The notes beneath the pieces were generated by a model. The model was not told where the DNA came from. It saw only the letters and a program-made list of their open reading frames with translations, and ran no database searches. DNA of 64,000 nucleotides from an uncultured Pseudomonadales bacterium (lineage in GTDB: Bacteria > Pseudomonadota > Gammaproteobacteria > Pseudomonadales > Balneatricaceae), in NCBI GenBank assembly GCA_937773555.1, contig CALJVT010000004.1, forward strand, positions 62,001 to 126,000, read 5' to 3'. Of this stretch, positions 53,880 to 62,334 are shown piece by piece. Made by a program: the position numbers and the translations under genes. How positions within the stretch are numbered: position 1 is the stretch's first letter; the number at the start of each line of letters is the position of its first letter.

Positions 53880-54986
53880 CTAAAAATGGGCCTTAGCCAC
53901 ATTCTCTGTTACAAAAAATTTTGCTATCCAAGCTTCTGGCGTGTTTTCAACAGTGTCGTAACGCCAAGCAGGATTACGGTCTTTATCAATGAGTAACGCC
54001 CTTACCCCTTCTTTAAACTCACCTAAGCGTGTTGCGTTGACACCTACTATGTATTCATGCAGCAGTGCGTCTGCCACATTGGTAAAGTTTTCATTGAATG
54101 CACGATAAAACAGATGCAAGCTGGTGGGTGAACCGTTGGCCATCGTTTGCAGGGCTTTATCTAGCCATTTATCTTGGCCCTTAAGCCCCGCCAAGCTAGT
54201 GACAATGGCAGCAAGGTCGTTTTGGCTTAGGGCAGATATAATATTTTGCCTGTGGGCTGCTAGATTAGACGCTGGTGCATTTGCACTTGCATCAGCCTCA
54301 AGGGCTGCGATTATTAGTGTGAGATGGCTTAGCGTGTCTGCATTAGACTGCTTAGGTATTTGGGTTAGTGACTGTATTACCTGTGAGTAATGGTTATCAT
54401 CTAACAAACCATCTAATAGTCCTAGCTCACGAGCGTCTGTGCTATTTAACATCGCGCCTGTTAGACCCAAAAATAGCCCTATATTATCTGGCACCTGACG
54501 TAGAAAGTAACTGGCTCCCACGTCTGGAAATAAACCAATGGTAATTTCTGGCATCGCTAAACGGCTAGAATGGGTGCCAATGCGCAAAGCAGCGCCTTGC
54601 AAAAGGCCCATACCACCGCCGATCACATAGCCGCTTCCCCACACCAACAAAGGTGTAGATAGCTTGTGCAACATTAAATCCATTTCATATTCGTGGTTGA
54701 AGAAAATTTCCCCAACGTTTTGGCTGCCTTTGGCCATTTTATGATACAGCTGGCGTATATCGCCACCTGCACAAAATGCTTTGGTGCCAGCACCTCGCAT
54801 AATGATGGCGATCACATTTTCATCAGCTTCCCATACAGGCACATGCAACAATAGTAGGTCTACCATGTCGCCGTTTAGGGCGTTAAGGGCTTCTGGCGTG
54901 TTAAGGGTCACCTCTACCACATGTTGCCCAGCATCTGTGGTGTGGGCTTTTATCAGCAATGGTCCCTGGTTTAATTCGGTGATCAT
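53880..54986 (-). CDS. ivdE: 3-hydroxyisobutyryl-CoA hydrolase
   Basis: Crotonase-fold enzyme that frees 3-hydroxyisobutyrate from CoA in valine breakdown. At 368 residues it is about 100 longer than an enoyl-CoA hydratase, the usual size of this hydrolase class. Motifs: TKAFCAGGDIRQLYHKMAKG and LVWGSGYVIGGGMGLLQGA, then MPEITIGLFPDVGASYFLRQ, which includes the Glu and Asp of the hydrolase type. Its ATG overlaps the stop of ivdD by one base. Confidence 0.92.
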   Translation of the reverse strand: MITELNQGPLLIKAHTTDAGQHVVEVTLNTPEALNALNGDMVDLLLLHVPVWEADENVIAIIMRGAGTKAFCAGGDIRQLYHKMAKGSQNVGEIFFNHEYEMDLMLHKLSTPLLVWGSGYVIGGGMGLLQGAALRIGTHSSRLAMPEITIGLFPDVGASYFLRQVPDNIGLFLGLTGAMLNSTDARELGLLDGLLDDNHYSQVIQSLTQIPKQSNADTLSHLTLIIAALEADASANAPASNLAAHRQNIISALSQNDLAAIVTSLAGLKGQDKWLDKALQTMANGSPTSLHLFYRAFNENFTNVADALLHEYIVGVNATRLGEFKEGVRALLIDKDRNPAWRYDTVENTPEAWIAKFFVTENVAKAHF

Positions 54987-55762
54987 TATGAGTTAGTCCA
55001 TTGTGGTTTGCGTTTTTCTAAAAAGGCTTGAACCCCTTCTTTTTGATCGTTGGTGTCAAACAAGTTAATAAACTCATCCCGCTCATACCCCATGCCTGCA
55101 AACATAGGCTGTTTACGCGCGTTTTGAATTAAGCGTTTGCATGCTGCAATGCTGGTAGGGCTTTGCCTTTGCGACTTTTCCGCCCACTCCATCGCCTTAA
55201 CTAAGCCTTGGCCTCGTTCGGCTACCGCTTCTACTAAGCCAATGTCTAGCGCTTGTTGTGCGGTGACTCGCTCGCCACAAAGAATCATGCGCTTGGCCCA
55301 GCCTTCACCTACTAGCCATGCTAGGTTTTGCGTGCCTCCGGCACACGGCAGCAGGCCTACAGCAGCTTCTGGTAAGGCCATTTGGGCTTGGCTTTCAGCG
55401 ATGCGCAAGTCACAGGCTAGCGCCACTTCTAGGCCACCGCCCATGGCAAAGCCATTGATAGCTGCAATACTTAAGCCTCTAAATTGGCTTAGCACTTCAA
55501 AAGCGCGACCAAAGGCCGTAGACATGTCTGCTGCGGTTTGTTTGTCGCCATCGGCAAACAACTTAAGGTCTGCTCCTGCGCTGAAAAACTTGTCCCCTTC
55601 ACCGGTGATGACTAGGCTGTAGATGTTTTTATCCACATTAAACGCTTGTATCAGTTCCGCCAAGGCGTCTAGGCTTACACGGGTCCATGTATTGGCTGGT
55701 GGGTTTGACATAGTAATGACAGCGACGTGCCCTTCAATAGTATGTGGTATTGATGTGTTCAT
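54986..55762 (-). CDS. ivdD: Enoyl-CoA hydratase (valine/isoleucine branch)
   Basis: Hydrates methacrylyl-CoA or tiglyl-CoA. A crotonase of 258 residues with the oxyanion loop FFSAGADLKLFADGD, GFAMGGGLEVALACDLRIA and LPEAAVGLLPCAGGTQNLAW. The first catalytic Glu of typical hydratases appears in the ALPEAAVG stretch. It lies between the acyl-CoA dehydrogenase (61 bases upstream) and ivdE, where Shewanella has the same gene. General beta-oxidation use cannot be excluded. Confidence 0.88.
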   Translation of the reverse strand: MNTSIPHTIEGHVAVITMSNPPANTWTRVSLDALAELIQAFNVDKNIYSLVITGEGDKFFSAGADLKLFADGDKQTAADMSTAFGRAFEVLSQFRGLSIAAINGFAMGGGLEVALACDLRIAESQAQMALPEAAVGLLPCAGGTQNLAWLVGEGWAKRMILCGERVTAQQALDIGLVEAVAERGQGLVKAMEWAEKSQRQSPTSIAACKRLIQNARKQPMFAGMGYERDEFINLFDTNDQKEGVQAFLEKRKPQWTNS

Positions 55763-55823
55763 GGTTGATTCCTAAATTGGGTCCACAGCTTACTTTTAGC
55801 AGGTTTATGAGCCAAGCAAGCAG

Positions 55824-56981
55824 TTATAAAATGGCCTGTGAATCTTTAAGCAATATGCGTCTGGCAATGATCACGCGCATTATCTCATTAGTACCTTCCA
55901 AAATGCGATGTACTCGACTGTCTCGCAAATAACGCTCCATAGGGTATTCTTTAATGTAACCACTGCCGCCAAAACACTGCAATGCTTCATCACACACCTG
56001 GTAGCCAATATCTGTGGCAAAGCGTTTGGCCATAGCACAATAGGTGGTGGCGTCTGGGTGTTTATTATCTAGCTTAAAGGCGGCCAAACGCACCATTTGG
56101 CGCGCAGCTACTAACTCGGTATTCATGTCGGCAAGCTTAAACTGAATGCCCTGAAAAGCTGCAATAGGCTTACCAAACTGTTTTCTGTCATTCACGAAGG
56201 CCAGGGCCTCACTTAGGGCTTGTTGTGCCGTCCCAAGACCCACTGTAGCGATATTTATACGGCCGCCATCTAAACCTTTCATCGCGATTGTAAAGCCATC
56301 ACCTTCTTTGCCTAGTAGGTTGGCTGCAGGCACACGCACTTGGTCAAAATTCACCATGCGCGTAGGCTGTGCGTTCCAGCCCATTTTATCTTCTGCGCGC
56401 CCAAAGCTAATGCCAGCACTGTCTGCATCTACAACAAACGCTGAAATACCCTTAGCACCAGATTCACCAGTGCGGGCCATCACTACTAATACTTCAGTTT
56501 CGCCAGCGCCAGAAATAAAGATTTTATTACCCGTAATGACATACTCATTGCCAGTTTTTACCGCTTTAGTCCTTAAGGAAGCTGCATCGGACCCTGCATT
56601 AGCTTCTGTAAGGCAATAAGATGCCAACCAACGGCCGCTAGTAAGCATTTCACCATAGTGTGCCTTTGCAGTTTCGGTGGCGTTGGCTGATACCATCCAC
56701 GTGGCCATGTTGTGGATAGTCAACATAGCTGTGGTAGTAGTGCAGCCCATGGCTAGTTGTTCGAAAATAAGTGATGAGTCTAATCGAGACAAGCCCAGCC
56801 CACCCACTTCTGGGTCGCTGTATAAGCCACAAAAACCCAGCTCTCCTGCTTGCTTGAGCGTGGCTTTAGGGAAAATAGCCTCTGCGTCCCACAAGGCTGC
56901 ATGGGGTGCTAGCTCATTGGCAGAAAACTGTGCCGCTAGCTCTACGTAAGCAATTTGGTCATCGTTTAAGTCAAAATTCAT
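55824..56981 (-). CDS. ivdB: Acyl-CoA dehydrogenase, probable isobutyryl/2-methylbutyryl-CoA dehydrogenase
   Basis: FAD enzyme of 385 residues with LASYCLTEANAGSDAASLRT, VITGNKIFISGAGETEVLVV, the DRKQFGKPIAAFQGIQFKLA stretch, CFGGSGYIKEYPMERYLRDS and the catalytic Glu in HRILEGTNEIMRVIIARRIL. The preference for branched substrates is inferred from the operon. It passes electrons to ETF. It follows the thiolase gene by 27 bases. mmsA, next to this gene in Shewanella, is missing. Confidence 0.9.
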   Translation of the reverse strand: MNFDLNDDQIAYVELAAQFSANELAPHAALWDAEAIFPKATLKQAGELGFCGLYSDPEVGGLGLSRLDSSLIFEQLAMGCTTTTAMLTIHNMATWMVSANATETAKAHYGEMLTSGRWLASYCLTEANAGSDAASLRTKAVKTGNEYVITGNKIFISGAGETEVLVVMARTGESGAKGISAFVVDADSAGISFGRAEDKMGWNAQPTRMVNFDQVRVPAANLLGKEGDGFTIAMKGLDGGRINIATVGLGTAQQALSEALAFVNDRKQFGKPIAAFQGIQFKLADMNTELVAARQMVRLAAFKLDNKHPDATTYCAMAKRFATDIGYQVCDEALQCFGGSGYIKEYPMERYLRDSRVHRILEGTNEIMRVIIARRILLKDSQAIL

Positions 56982-57008
56982 GTCTATTCCTAGTTAACTA
57001 TTTGCGCT

Positions 57009-58187
57009 TTAAAACAGCTCTACCGCCACAGCAGTGGCTTCACCACCACCGATACACAGTGCAGCAACACCTCGTTTGAGGCCTTTATTCTTAAGCGCAG
57101 TGATAAGGGTAAGAATAATGCGAGAGCCAGTAGAGCCAATAGGATGCCCTTGGGCGCACGCACCGCCATATACATTTACTTTACTCGCATCGATACCCAG
57201 CTCTTGGGTGGCAAGCATAGTAACCATGGCAAAAGCTTCATTAATCTCAAACAAGTCTATATCGCCTACTTGCCAATCTAGCGTGTTTAAAAGCCCTTTA
57301 ATGGCTCCAATAGGCGCAATGGTAAACTCACCAGGCTCGCGGGCAAAGCTTTGCACACCAAGTATACGGGCCATAGGTGTTAGGTTGTTTTGATCCACTG
57401 CATTTGCACTAGCAAGTACAAGTGCAGACGCGCCATCAGAAATGGAGCTGGCGTTAGCAGCTGTGATTGTGCCATCTTTTTTAAAGGCTGCTCGCAGTTG
57501 TGGTATTTTGTCGATACGAGCCTGACCTGGCTGTTCATCGATGGTCACCCTAGTGGTGCCCTTTCGGCTGGTCATTACTACAGCTTCAATTTCGTCTTCT
57601 AGCACACCATCTGCTATTGCTGCGTTGGCCTTAGATAATGAGTTAATAGCAAAGTCATCCATTGCCTGGCGCGTTAAACCATATTCATCAGCAGTGGCTT
57701 GAGCAAAGCTGCCCATTAAGCCACCTTCATAGGCATCTTCAAGGCCATCTAAAAACATATGATCTAACATTTGTCCGTGGCCCATACGCAAACCTTGGCG
57801 CACCTTAGGTAATAAATAAGGCGCATTAGTCATGCTTTCCATGCCACCACATACCATAATGTCTACAGAGCCTGCTTTAATTGCATTAAAACCCATAATG
57901 GTGGTCTGCATGCCAGAGCCACACATTTTATTTACTGTAGTGGCGGGTGTGCTTTTGGGTAGCCCAGCACCTAGAGCCGCTTGGCGAGCTGGTGCTTGCC
58001 CTTGCCCTGCTGCCAATACACAGCCCATATATACTTCGCTCACTTGTTCTGGGGTTATGTTTGATCGTGTTAAAGCGCCTTTTATTGCTACTGCACCTAG
58101 CTGTGCCGCAGTTTGACTTGCAAGGCTGCCATCAAGGCCTCCCATTGGTGTGCGGCTGCCACCGAGGATATACACGTCTTGACTCAT
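57009..58187 (-). CDS. ivdA: Acetyl-CoA C-acyltransferase (thiolase), probable 2-methylacetoacetyl-CoA thiolase
   Basis: A thiolase of 392 residues: active Cys in VNKMCGSGMQTTIMGFNAI, second active pair His in GGACAQGHPIGSTGSRI and Cys in ALCIGGGEATAVAVE. As first gene of the ivd operon it probably cleaves 2-methylacetoacetyl-CoA in isoleucine breakdown; acetoacetyl-CoA is another possible substrate. A GGAG ribosome site precedes the ATG. It is divergent from liuR, and the 108 bases between contain the LiuR-type operator. Confidence 0.9.
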   Translation of the reverse strand: MSQDVYILGGSRTPMGGLDGSLASQTAAQLGAVAIKGALTRSNITPEQVSEVYMGCVLAAGQGQAPARQAALGAGLPKSTPATTVNKMCGSGMQTTIMGFNAIKAGSVDIMVCGGMESMTNAPYLLPKVRQGLRMGHGQMLDHMFLDGLEDAYEGGLMGSFAQATADEYGLTRQAMDDFAINSLSKANAAIADGVLEDEIEAVVMTSRKGTTRVTIDEQPGQARIDKIPQLRAAFKKDGTITAANASSISDGASALVLASANAVDQNNLTPMARILGVQSFAREPGEFTIAPIGAIKGLLNTLDWQVGDIDLFEINEAFAMVTMLATQELGIDASKVNVYGGACAQGHPIGSTGSRIILTLITALKNKGLKRGVAALCIGGGEATAVAVELF

Positions 58188-58238
58188 TTGAAGGCTCCAA
58201 TAAAAGCAAATTAAACAGAATGAACATTTTGCTTGACC

Positions 58239-58254
58239 TTTACGTCAACGTCAA
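58239..58254. promoter_or_regulatory. LiuR-type operator in the divergent ivd/liu control region
   Basis: TTTACGT-CA-ACGTCAA is an inverted repeat with one mismatch, like the MerR-family LiuR sites described for gammaproteobacteria. TTGACC (58233-58238) just left and TTGACG on the other strand could be -35 elements; with AAATAT at 58258-58263 the plus-strand spacer is 19 bases, the long spacing of MerR-controlled promoters. One site between liuR and ivdA could control both operons. Confidence 0.7.
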
Positions 58255-58295
58255 CCAAAATATGCACTATAAATCATAACTAGGGCGCATTATCC

Positions 58296-58697
58296 ATGTC
58301 AGCCACCACATACACAATTAGCGAATTGTCGAAAGAGTTTGTCATTACTACTCGCAGCATCCGTTTCTATGAAGACCAAGGTTTGCTGTCGCCTGCGCGT
58401 GAAGGCCAAAAACGCATTTACTCTGCCCACGACAGAACTTGGCTAAAGCTAATACTGCGTGGCAAGCGCCTAGGCCTCACCTTGGCTGAAATTAACCAAA
58501 TATTAGATCTTTACGACTCGTCTTCCACAAATAATGACCAACAACTACTTGTTTTTATTGAAAAAATAAATATTAGAAAACTGGCATTACAACAACAAAT
58601 GGAAGATATCAAAGCCCTACAAGATGAGCTAAATGCCGCACACCTGCGCTGCACTAACGCCCTTTCTAGCACTCAATCTCTGGAGACTCAAGCATGA
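58296..58697 (+). CDS. liuR: MerR-family regulator of branched-chain amino acid degradation
   Basis: A 133-residue regulator. The winged helix at residues 6-75 begins [20 protein letters not shown] with [17 protein letters not shown], the MerR signature; a helical dimerisation coil follows. No Cys metal-sensor loop is seen, fitting the LiuR type, thought to respond to pathway intermediates. It is first in the liu operon, overlaps liuA by 4 bases, and is divergent from the ivd operon, as in many gammaproteobacteria. Confidence 0.93.
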   Translation: MSATTYTISELSKEFVITTRSIRFYEDQGLLSPAREGQKRIYSAHDRTWLKLILRGKRLGLTLAEINQILDLYDSSSTNNDQQLLVFIEKINIRKLALQQQMEDIKALQDELNAAHLRCTNALSSTQSLETQA

Positions 58698-59863
58698 TAA
58701 GCACCTACACCAGCCTCAATTTTGACCTAGGCGAAACTAATGACATTTTGCGTGATCACGTCAATCAGTTTGCTGCTGATCAAATCGCACCTTTAGCTCA
58801 GGCTACAGATCAAAATAACGAGTTTCCTAACAAGCTGTGGAAAAAAATGGGCGACATGGGTTTGCTAGGTATCACCTGTGATGAGCATTATGGTGGCGCT
58901 GGCATGGGCTATTTGGCCCACACCATAGCCATGGAAGAAATTAGCCGAGCTTCAGCAAGTGTTGGTCTAAGCTACGGCGCACACTCTAACCTGTGTGTGA
59001 ACCAAATTCACCGCCATGGTACAGACCAACAAAAATCTACATACTTGCCTAAGTTGATTAGTGGTGATCACATTGGCGCCCTTGCTATGAGCGAGCCAGG
59101 TGCTGGTTCAGACGTAGTGAGCATGCAACTTAGAGCAGATATAAAGGGCGATAAGTATGTGCTTAACGGCAACAAAATGTGGATTACCAATGGCCCCGAC
59201 GCTAATACTTATGTGATCTATGCGAAAACAGATATGTCAGCTGGAGCTAAAGGTATTACTGCATTCATTGTAGAGCGAGACTATCCGGGCTTTAGCCGCT
59301 CACCAAAGTTAGACAAGCTCGGCATGCGCGGTTCTAACACCTGCGAATTAGTATTCATAGATTGTGAAGTGCCAGTCGCAAACATTTTGGGCCAGTTAAA
59401 TGGTGGTGTGCGCGTGTTGATGAGTGGCCTAGATTATGAACGTGTTGTGCTTTCTGGCGGGCCATTAGGCATTATGCAGGCATGTATGGATTTGGTAGTG
59501 CCCTACGTGCATGACCGCAAGCAGTTTGGTCAGGCCATTGGTGAGTTTCAGCTAGTACAAGGCAAGCTAGCCGACATGTACACCCAAATGAACGCTGCTA
59601 AATCATACGTTTATAACGTGGCAAAATCGTGTGACCGTGGCGAAACCACGCGCAAAGACTCAGCTGGTGCCATTTTGTATGCTGCTGAGCTTGCCACAAA
59701 AATGTCTTTAGATGCTATCCAGCTTTTAGGTGGCACAGGCTACACTAACGAATGCCCTACTGGCAGGCTTCTGCGTGACGCCAAGCTTTATGAAATTGGT
59801 GCGGGTACGTCAGAGATTAGACGTATGTTAATTGGCCGTGAATTGTTTAATGAGTCGCACTAA
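58694..59863 (+). CDS. liuA: Isovaleryl-CoA dehydrogenase
   Basis: Oxidises isovaleryl-CoA to 3-methylcrotonyl-CoA in leucine breakdown. The 389 residues include [40 protein letters not shown] and the distinctive catalytic Glu249 in [15 protein letters not shown], the position used by isovaleryl-CoA dehydrogenases instead of the C-terminal Glu of other acyl-CoA dehydrogenases. Accordingly the C-terminal motif reads [17 protein letters not shown]. The stop lies one base before the liuB ATG. Confidence 0.96.
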   Translation: MISTYTSLNFDLGETNDILRDHVNQFAADQIAPLAQATDQNNEFPNKLWKKMGDMGLLGITCDEHYGGAGMGYLAHTIAMEEISRASASVGLSYGAHSNLCVNQIHRHGTDQQKSTYLPKLISGDHIGALAMSEPGAGSDVVSMQLRADIKGDKYVLNGNKMWITNGPDANTYVIYAKTDMSAGAKGITAFIVERDYPGFSRSPKLDKLGMRGSNTCELVFIDCEVPVANILGQLNGGVRVLMSGLDYERVVLSGGPLGIMQACMDLVVPYVHDRKQFGQAIGEFQLVQGKLADMYTQMNAAKSYVYNVAKSCDRGETTRKDSAGAILYAAELATKMSLDAIQLLGGTGYTNECPTGRLLRDAKLYEIGAGTSEIRRMLIGRELFNESH

Positions 59864-59864
59864 C

Positions 59865-61472
59865 ATGGCCACTTTATCCAGCAGTATTAATACCCAAAGT
59901 GAAGCGTTTAAGCTTAAGTCTGACGCTATGCAGGTGTTGGTAGATGATCTACAGCAGCAGGTGGCAAAGCTGCAACTAGGCGGCGGCGAAAGCTATCAGG
60001 CCAAGCATTTGAGCCGTGGCAAGATGCTACCGCGCCATCGTATAGATGCCCTACTAGACCAAGGCTCACCCTTTTTAGAAGTGGGCCAACTGGCTGCCCA
60101 TCAAGTGTATGACATGGCGGTGCCTAGTGCAGGCATTATTTGTGGTGTGGGCTTAGTGAATGGCCGTCATTGTATGGTGATCGCTAATGATGCCACGGTA
60201 AAAGGTGGCACCTACTTTCCACTTACAGTGAAAAAGCACTTACGTGCACAAGACATCGCTTTGCAAAATAACCTGCCTTGTATTTATCTAGTAGACTCAG
60301 GCGGTGCAAACTTACCGCAACAAGATGAGGTATTTCCAGACAAACTCCATTTTGGACGCATCTTTTACAACCAAGCCACTATGTCTTCCCAAGGTATTCC
60401 ACAGATCGCTGTAGTGATGGGGTCTTGCACTGCTGGTGGTGCTTATGTGCCTGCTATGGCAGATGAATCCATTATTGTGAAACAACAAGGCACCATATTT
60501 TTAGCGGGCCCACCTTTGGTAAAGGCCGCCACAGGTGAAGAAGTAAGTGCTGAAGAGCTAGGTGGTGCAGACACCCACTGCCGTGTATCAGGAGTGGCGG
60601 ATCATTATGCGCAATCAGATGAACATGCATTATTGATCGCCCGCCAGTGTATTTCCAACTGCCCAAAGACTGCAGGCAATCCCTTGTTACGCAGGCCCAG
60701 TTCGCTACCTCGTTACTCAAGTGAGCAAATATATGGCGTGGTGGGCACAGACCTGCGCAAGCCTTTTGATGTGCGCGACGTAATCGCACGGGTGGTAGAT
60801 GACTCTGCGTTTGATGAATTTAAAGCTTTATATGGCACTACTTTAGTGTGTGGATTTTCTCATATTGATGGCTATCCTGTAGGCATTGTCGCCAATAATG
60901 GGGTTTTATTCTCTGAGTCAGCTCAAAAAGGCGCTCACTTCATAGAGCTGTGCTGCCAGCGCCAAATTCCTTTAGTGTTTTTGCAAAACATTACAGGGTT
61001 TATGGTAGGTAAAAAATACGAAGCACAAGGGATCGCTAAACACGGTGCAAAAATGGTAATGGCTGTTGCTTGTGCAAAAGTACCCAAGTTCACAATAATT
61101 ATTGGTGGTAGCTATGGTGCGGGTAACTATGGCATGTGTGGCCGTGCCTTTGAGCCCAACTTTTTGTGGATGTGGCCCAACAGTCGTATTTCTGTAATGG
61201 GGGGCGAGCAAGCTGCTGGCGTGCTAACTCAGGTTAAACGCGATCAGCTGGCTGCTCGTGGTGAAGCGTTTAGCGACGCTGATGAAAAATCTATGCGCGA
61301 GCCTGTGCTGCAACAATACGAGCACCAAGGGCATCCTTATTACGCCAGCGCACGTTTATGGGACGACGGCATCATCGATCCTAAAGACACACGCAGCGTA
61401 CTTAGCGTCGCTTTGGCAACTGCCCTCAACAAACCTGCACAAGACACACGCTTTGGCGTGTTTCGTATGTAA
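59865..61472 (+). CDS. liuB: 3-methylcrotonyl-CoA carboxylase, carboxyltransferase (beta) subunit
   Basis: Transfers carboxyl from biotin to 3-methylcrotonyl-CoA. The 535 residues follow the family: [60 protein letters not shown] and [16 protein letters not shown] with [18 protein letters not shown]. The ATG at 59865 is chosen because it directly follows the liuA stop; an in-frame TTG at 59832 would lie inside liuA. The partner biotin-carrying subunit is liuD. Confidence 0.96.
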   Translation: MATLSSSINTQSEAFKLKSDAMQVLVDDLQQQVAKLQLGGGESYQAKHLSRGKMLPRHRIDALLDQGSPFLEVGQLAAHQVYDMAVPSAGIICGVGLVNGRHCMVIANDATVKGGTYFPLTVKKHLRAQDIALQNNLPCIYLVDSGGANLPQQDEVFPDKLHFGRIFYNQATMSSQGIPQIAVVMGSCTAGGAYVPAMADESIIVKQQGTIFLAGPPLVKAATGEEVSAEELGGADTHCRVSGVADHYAQSDEHALLIARQCISNCPKTAGNPLLRRPSSLPRYSSEQIYGVVGTDLRKPFDVRDVIARVVDDSAFDEFKALYGTTLVCGFSHIDGYPVGIVANNGVLFSESAQKGAHFIELCCQRQIPLVFLQNITGFMVGKKYEAQGIAKHGAKMVMAVACAKVPKFTIIIGGSYGAGNYGMCGRAFEPNFLWMWPNSRISVMGGEQAAGVLTQVKRDQLAARGEAFSDADEKSMREPVLQQYEHQGHPYYASARLWDDGIIDPKDTRSVLSVALATALNKPAQDTRFGVFRM

Positions 61473-61498
61473 TTTGTACATCACTTAAGGCGCCTAAC

Positions 61499-62326
61499 AT
61501 GACATCTTCTTCAACATCTACACACCCTTTTGCGCATTGGTTAAGCTGCACGCTAAACCCTTCTGGCATTGCGACGCTTACCCTTAACCGGCCAGAAAAA
61601 CACAACGCCTTTGATGACCAGCTGATACAGCTTTTTATTACCCAGCTGCAACGCTTGGCTTTAGACACTAACGTGCGTGGCCTTATTATAACCGGTGCTG
61701 GAAAAAGCTTTTCAGCGGGTGCAGACTTGGCTTGGATGCAACGCATAGCAGGTTATGACGAGGCAGCTAATATTGCAGATGCCCAACAATTAGCATTATT
61801 AATGCAGCTGCTGAATGAGTTTCCAAAACCTACTCTGGCTGTTGTTAACGGGGCGGCATTTGGTGGCGCGGTAGGCCTTATCGCTTGTTGTGATAGTGTG
61901 ATCAGCGCAGACCATGTTTCTTTTTGTTTAAGCGAAGTGCGCATTGGTCTTATCCCCGCAGTTATCAGCCCATATGTGATGAATAAGGTCGGCATATCTT
62001 GGGGCCGTCACCTCATGACTAGTGCTAAGGTATTCACGGCAGAACAAGCCTTGGCTATGGGTTTAGTGCATGAGGTGGTGGCAGCCTGGGAATTAGAAAA
62101 GACTAAAGATCAATGGATTGTTGGCACAATAGGCAATAGCCCAGAGGCAGTAGCACAGATTAAACAGTTGCTTAATCGCGTAAATAGCCACTCCCCCATA
62201 ACTAAACAATCCTTAGTATATACCACAGCGCTCACCACGAGTGCTATTTCTAAAATCCGTGTCAGTGCCAGTGGTCAAGCAGGTTTGAAGGCCTTCCTTA
62301 CTAAAACTCTCGCCCCTTGGAAATAA
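61499..62326 (+). CDS. liuC: 3-methylglutaconyl-CoA hydratase
   Basis: A crotonase-fold enzyme of 275 residues that hydrates 3-methylglutaconyl-CoA to HMG-CoA. Motifs: KSFSAGADLAWMQRIAGYDE, NGAAFGGAVGLIACCDSVIS and SEVRIGLIPAVISPYVMNKV with the catalytic Glu. The ADLAWMQ stretch and VGLIACCD are characteristic of LiuC. It lies between liuB (26 bases) and liuD (8 bases), the standard order. Confidence 0.94.
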   Translation: MTSSSTSTHPFAHWLSCTLNPSGIATLTLNRPEKHNAFDDQLIQLFITQLQRLALDTNVRGLIITGAGKSFSAGADLAWMQRIAGYDEAANIADAQQLALLMQLLNEFPKPTLAVVNGAAFGGAVGLIACCDSVISADHVSFCLSEVRIGLIPAVISPYVMNKVGISWGRHLMTSAKVFTAEQALAMGLVHEVVAAWELEKTKDQWIVGTIGNSPEAVAQIKQLLNRVNSHSPITKQSLVYTTALTTSAISKIRVSASGQAGLKAFLTKTLAPWK

Positions 62327-62334
62327 TAAATACT

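Noticed and set aside
55137-55622. 161-codon plus-strand frame antisense to ivdD
   Set aside because: Antisense shadow of a crotonase gene, with no motif or ribosome site.
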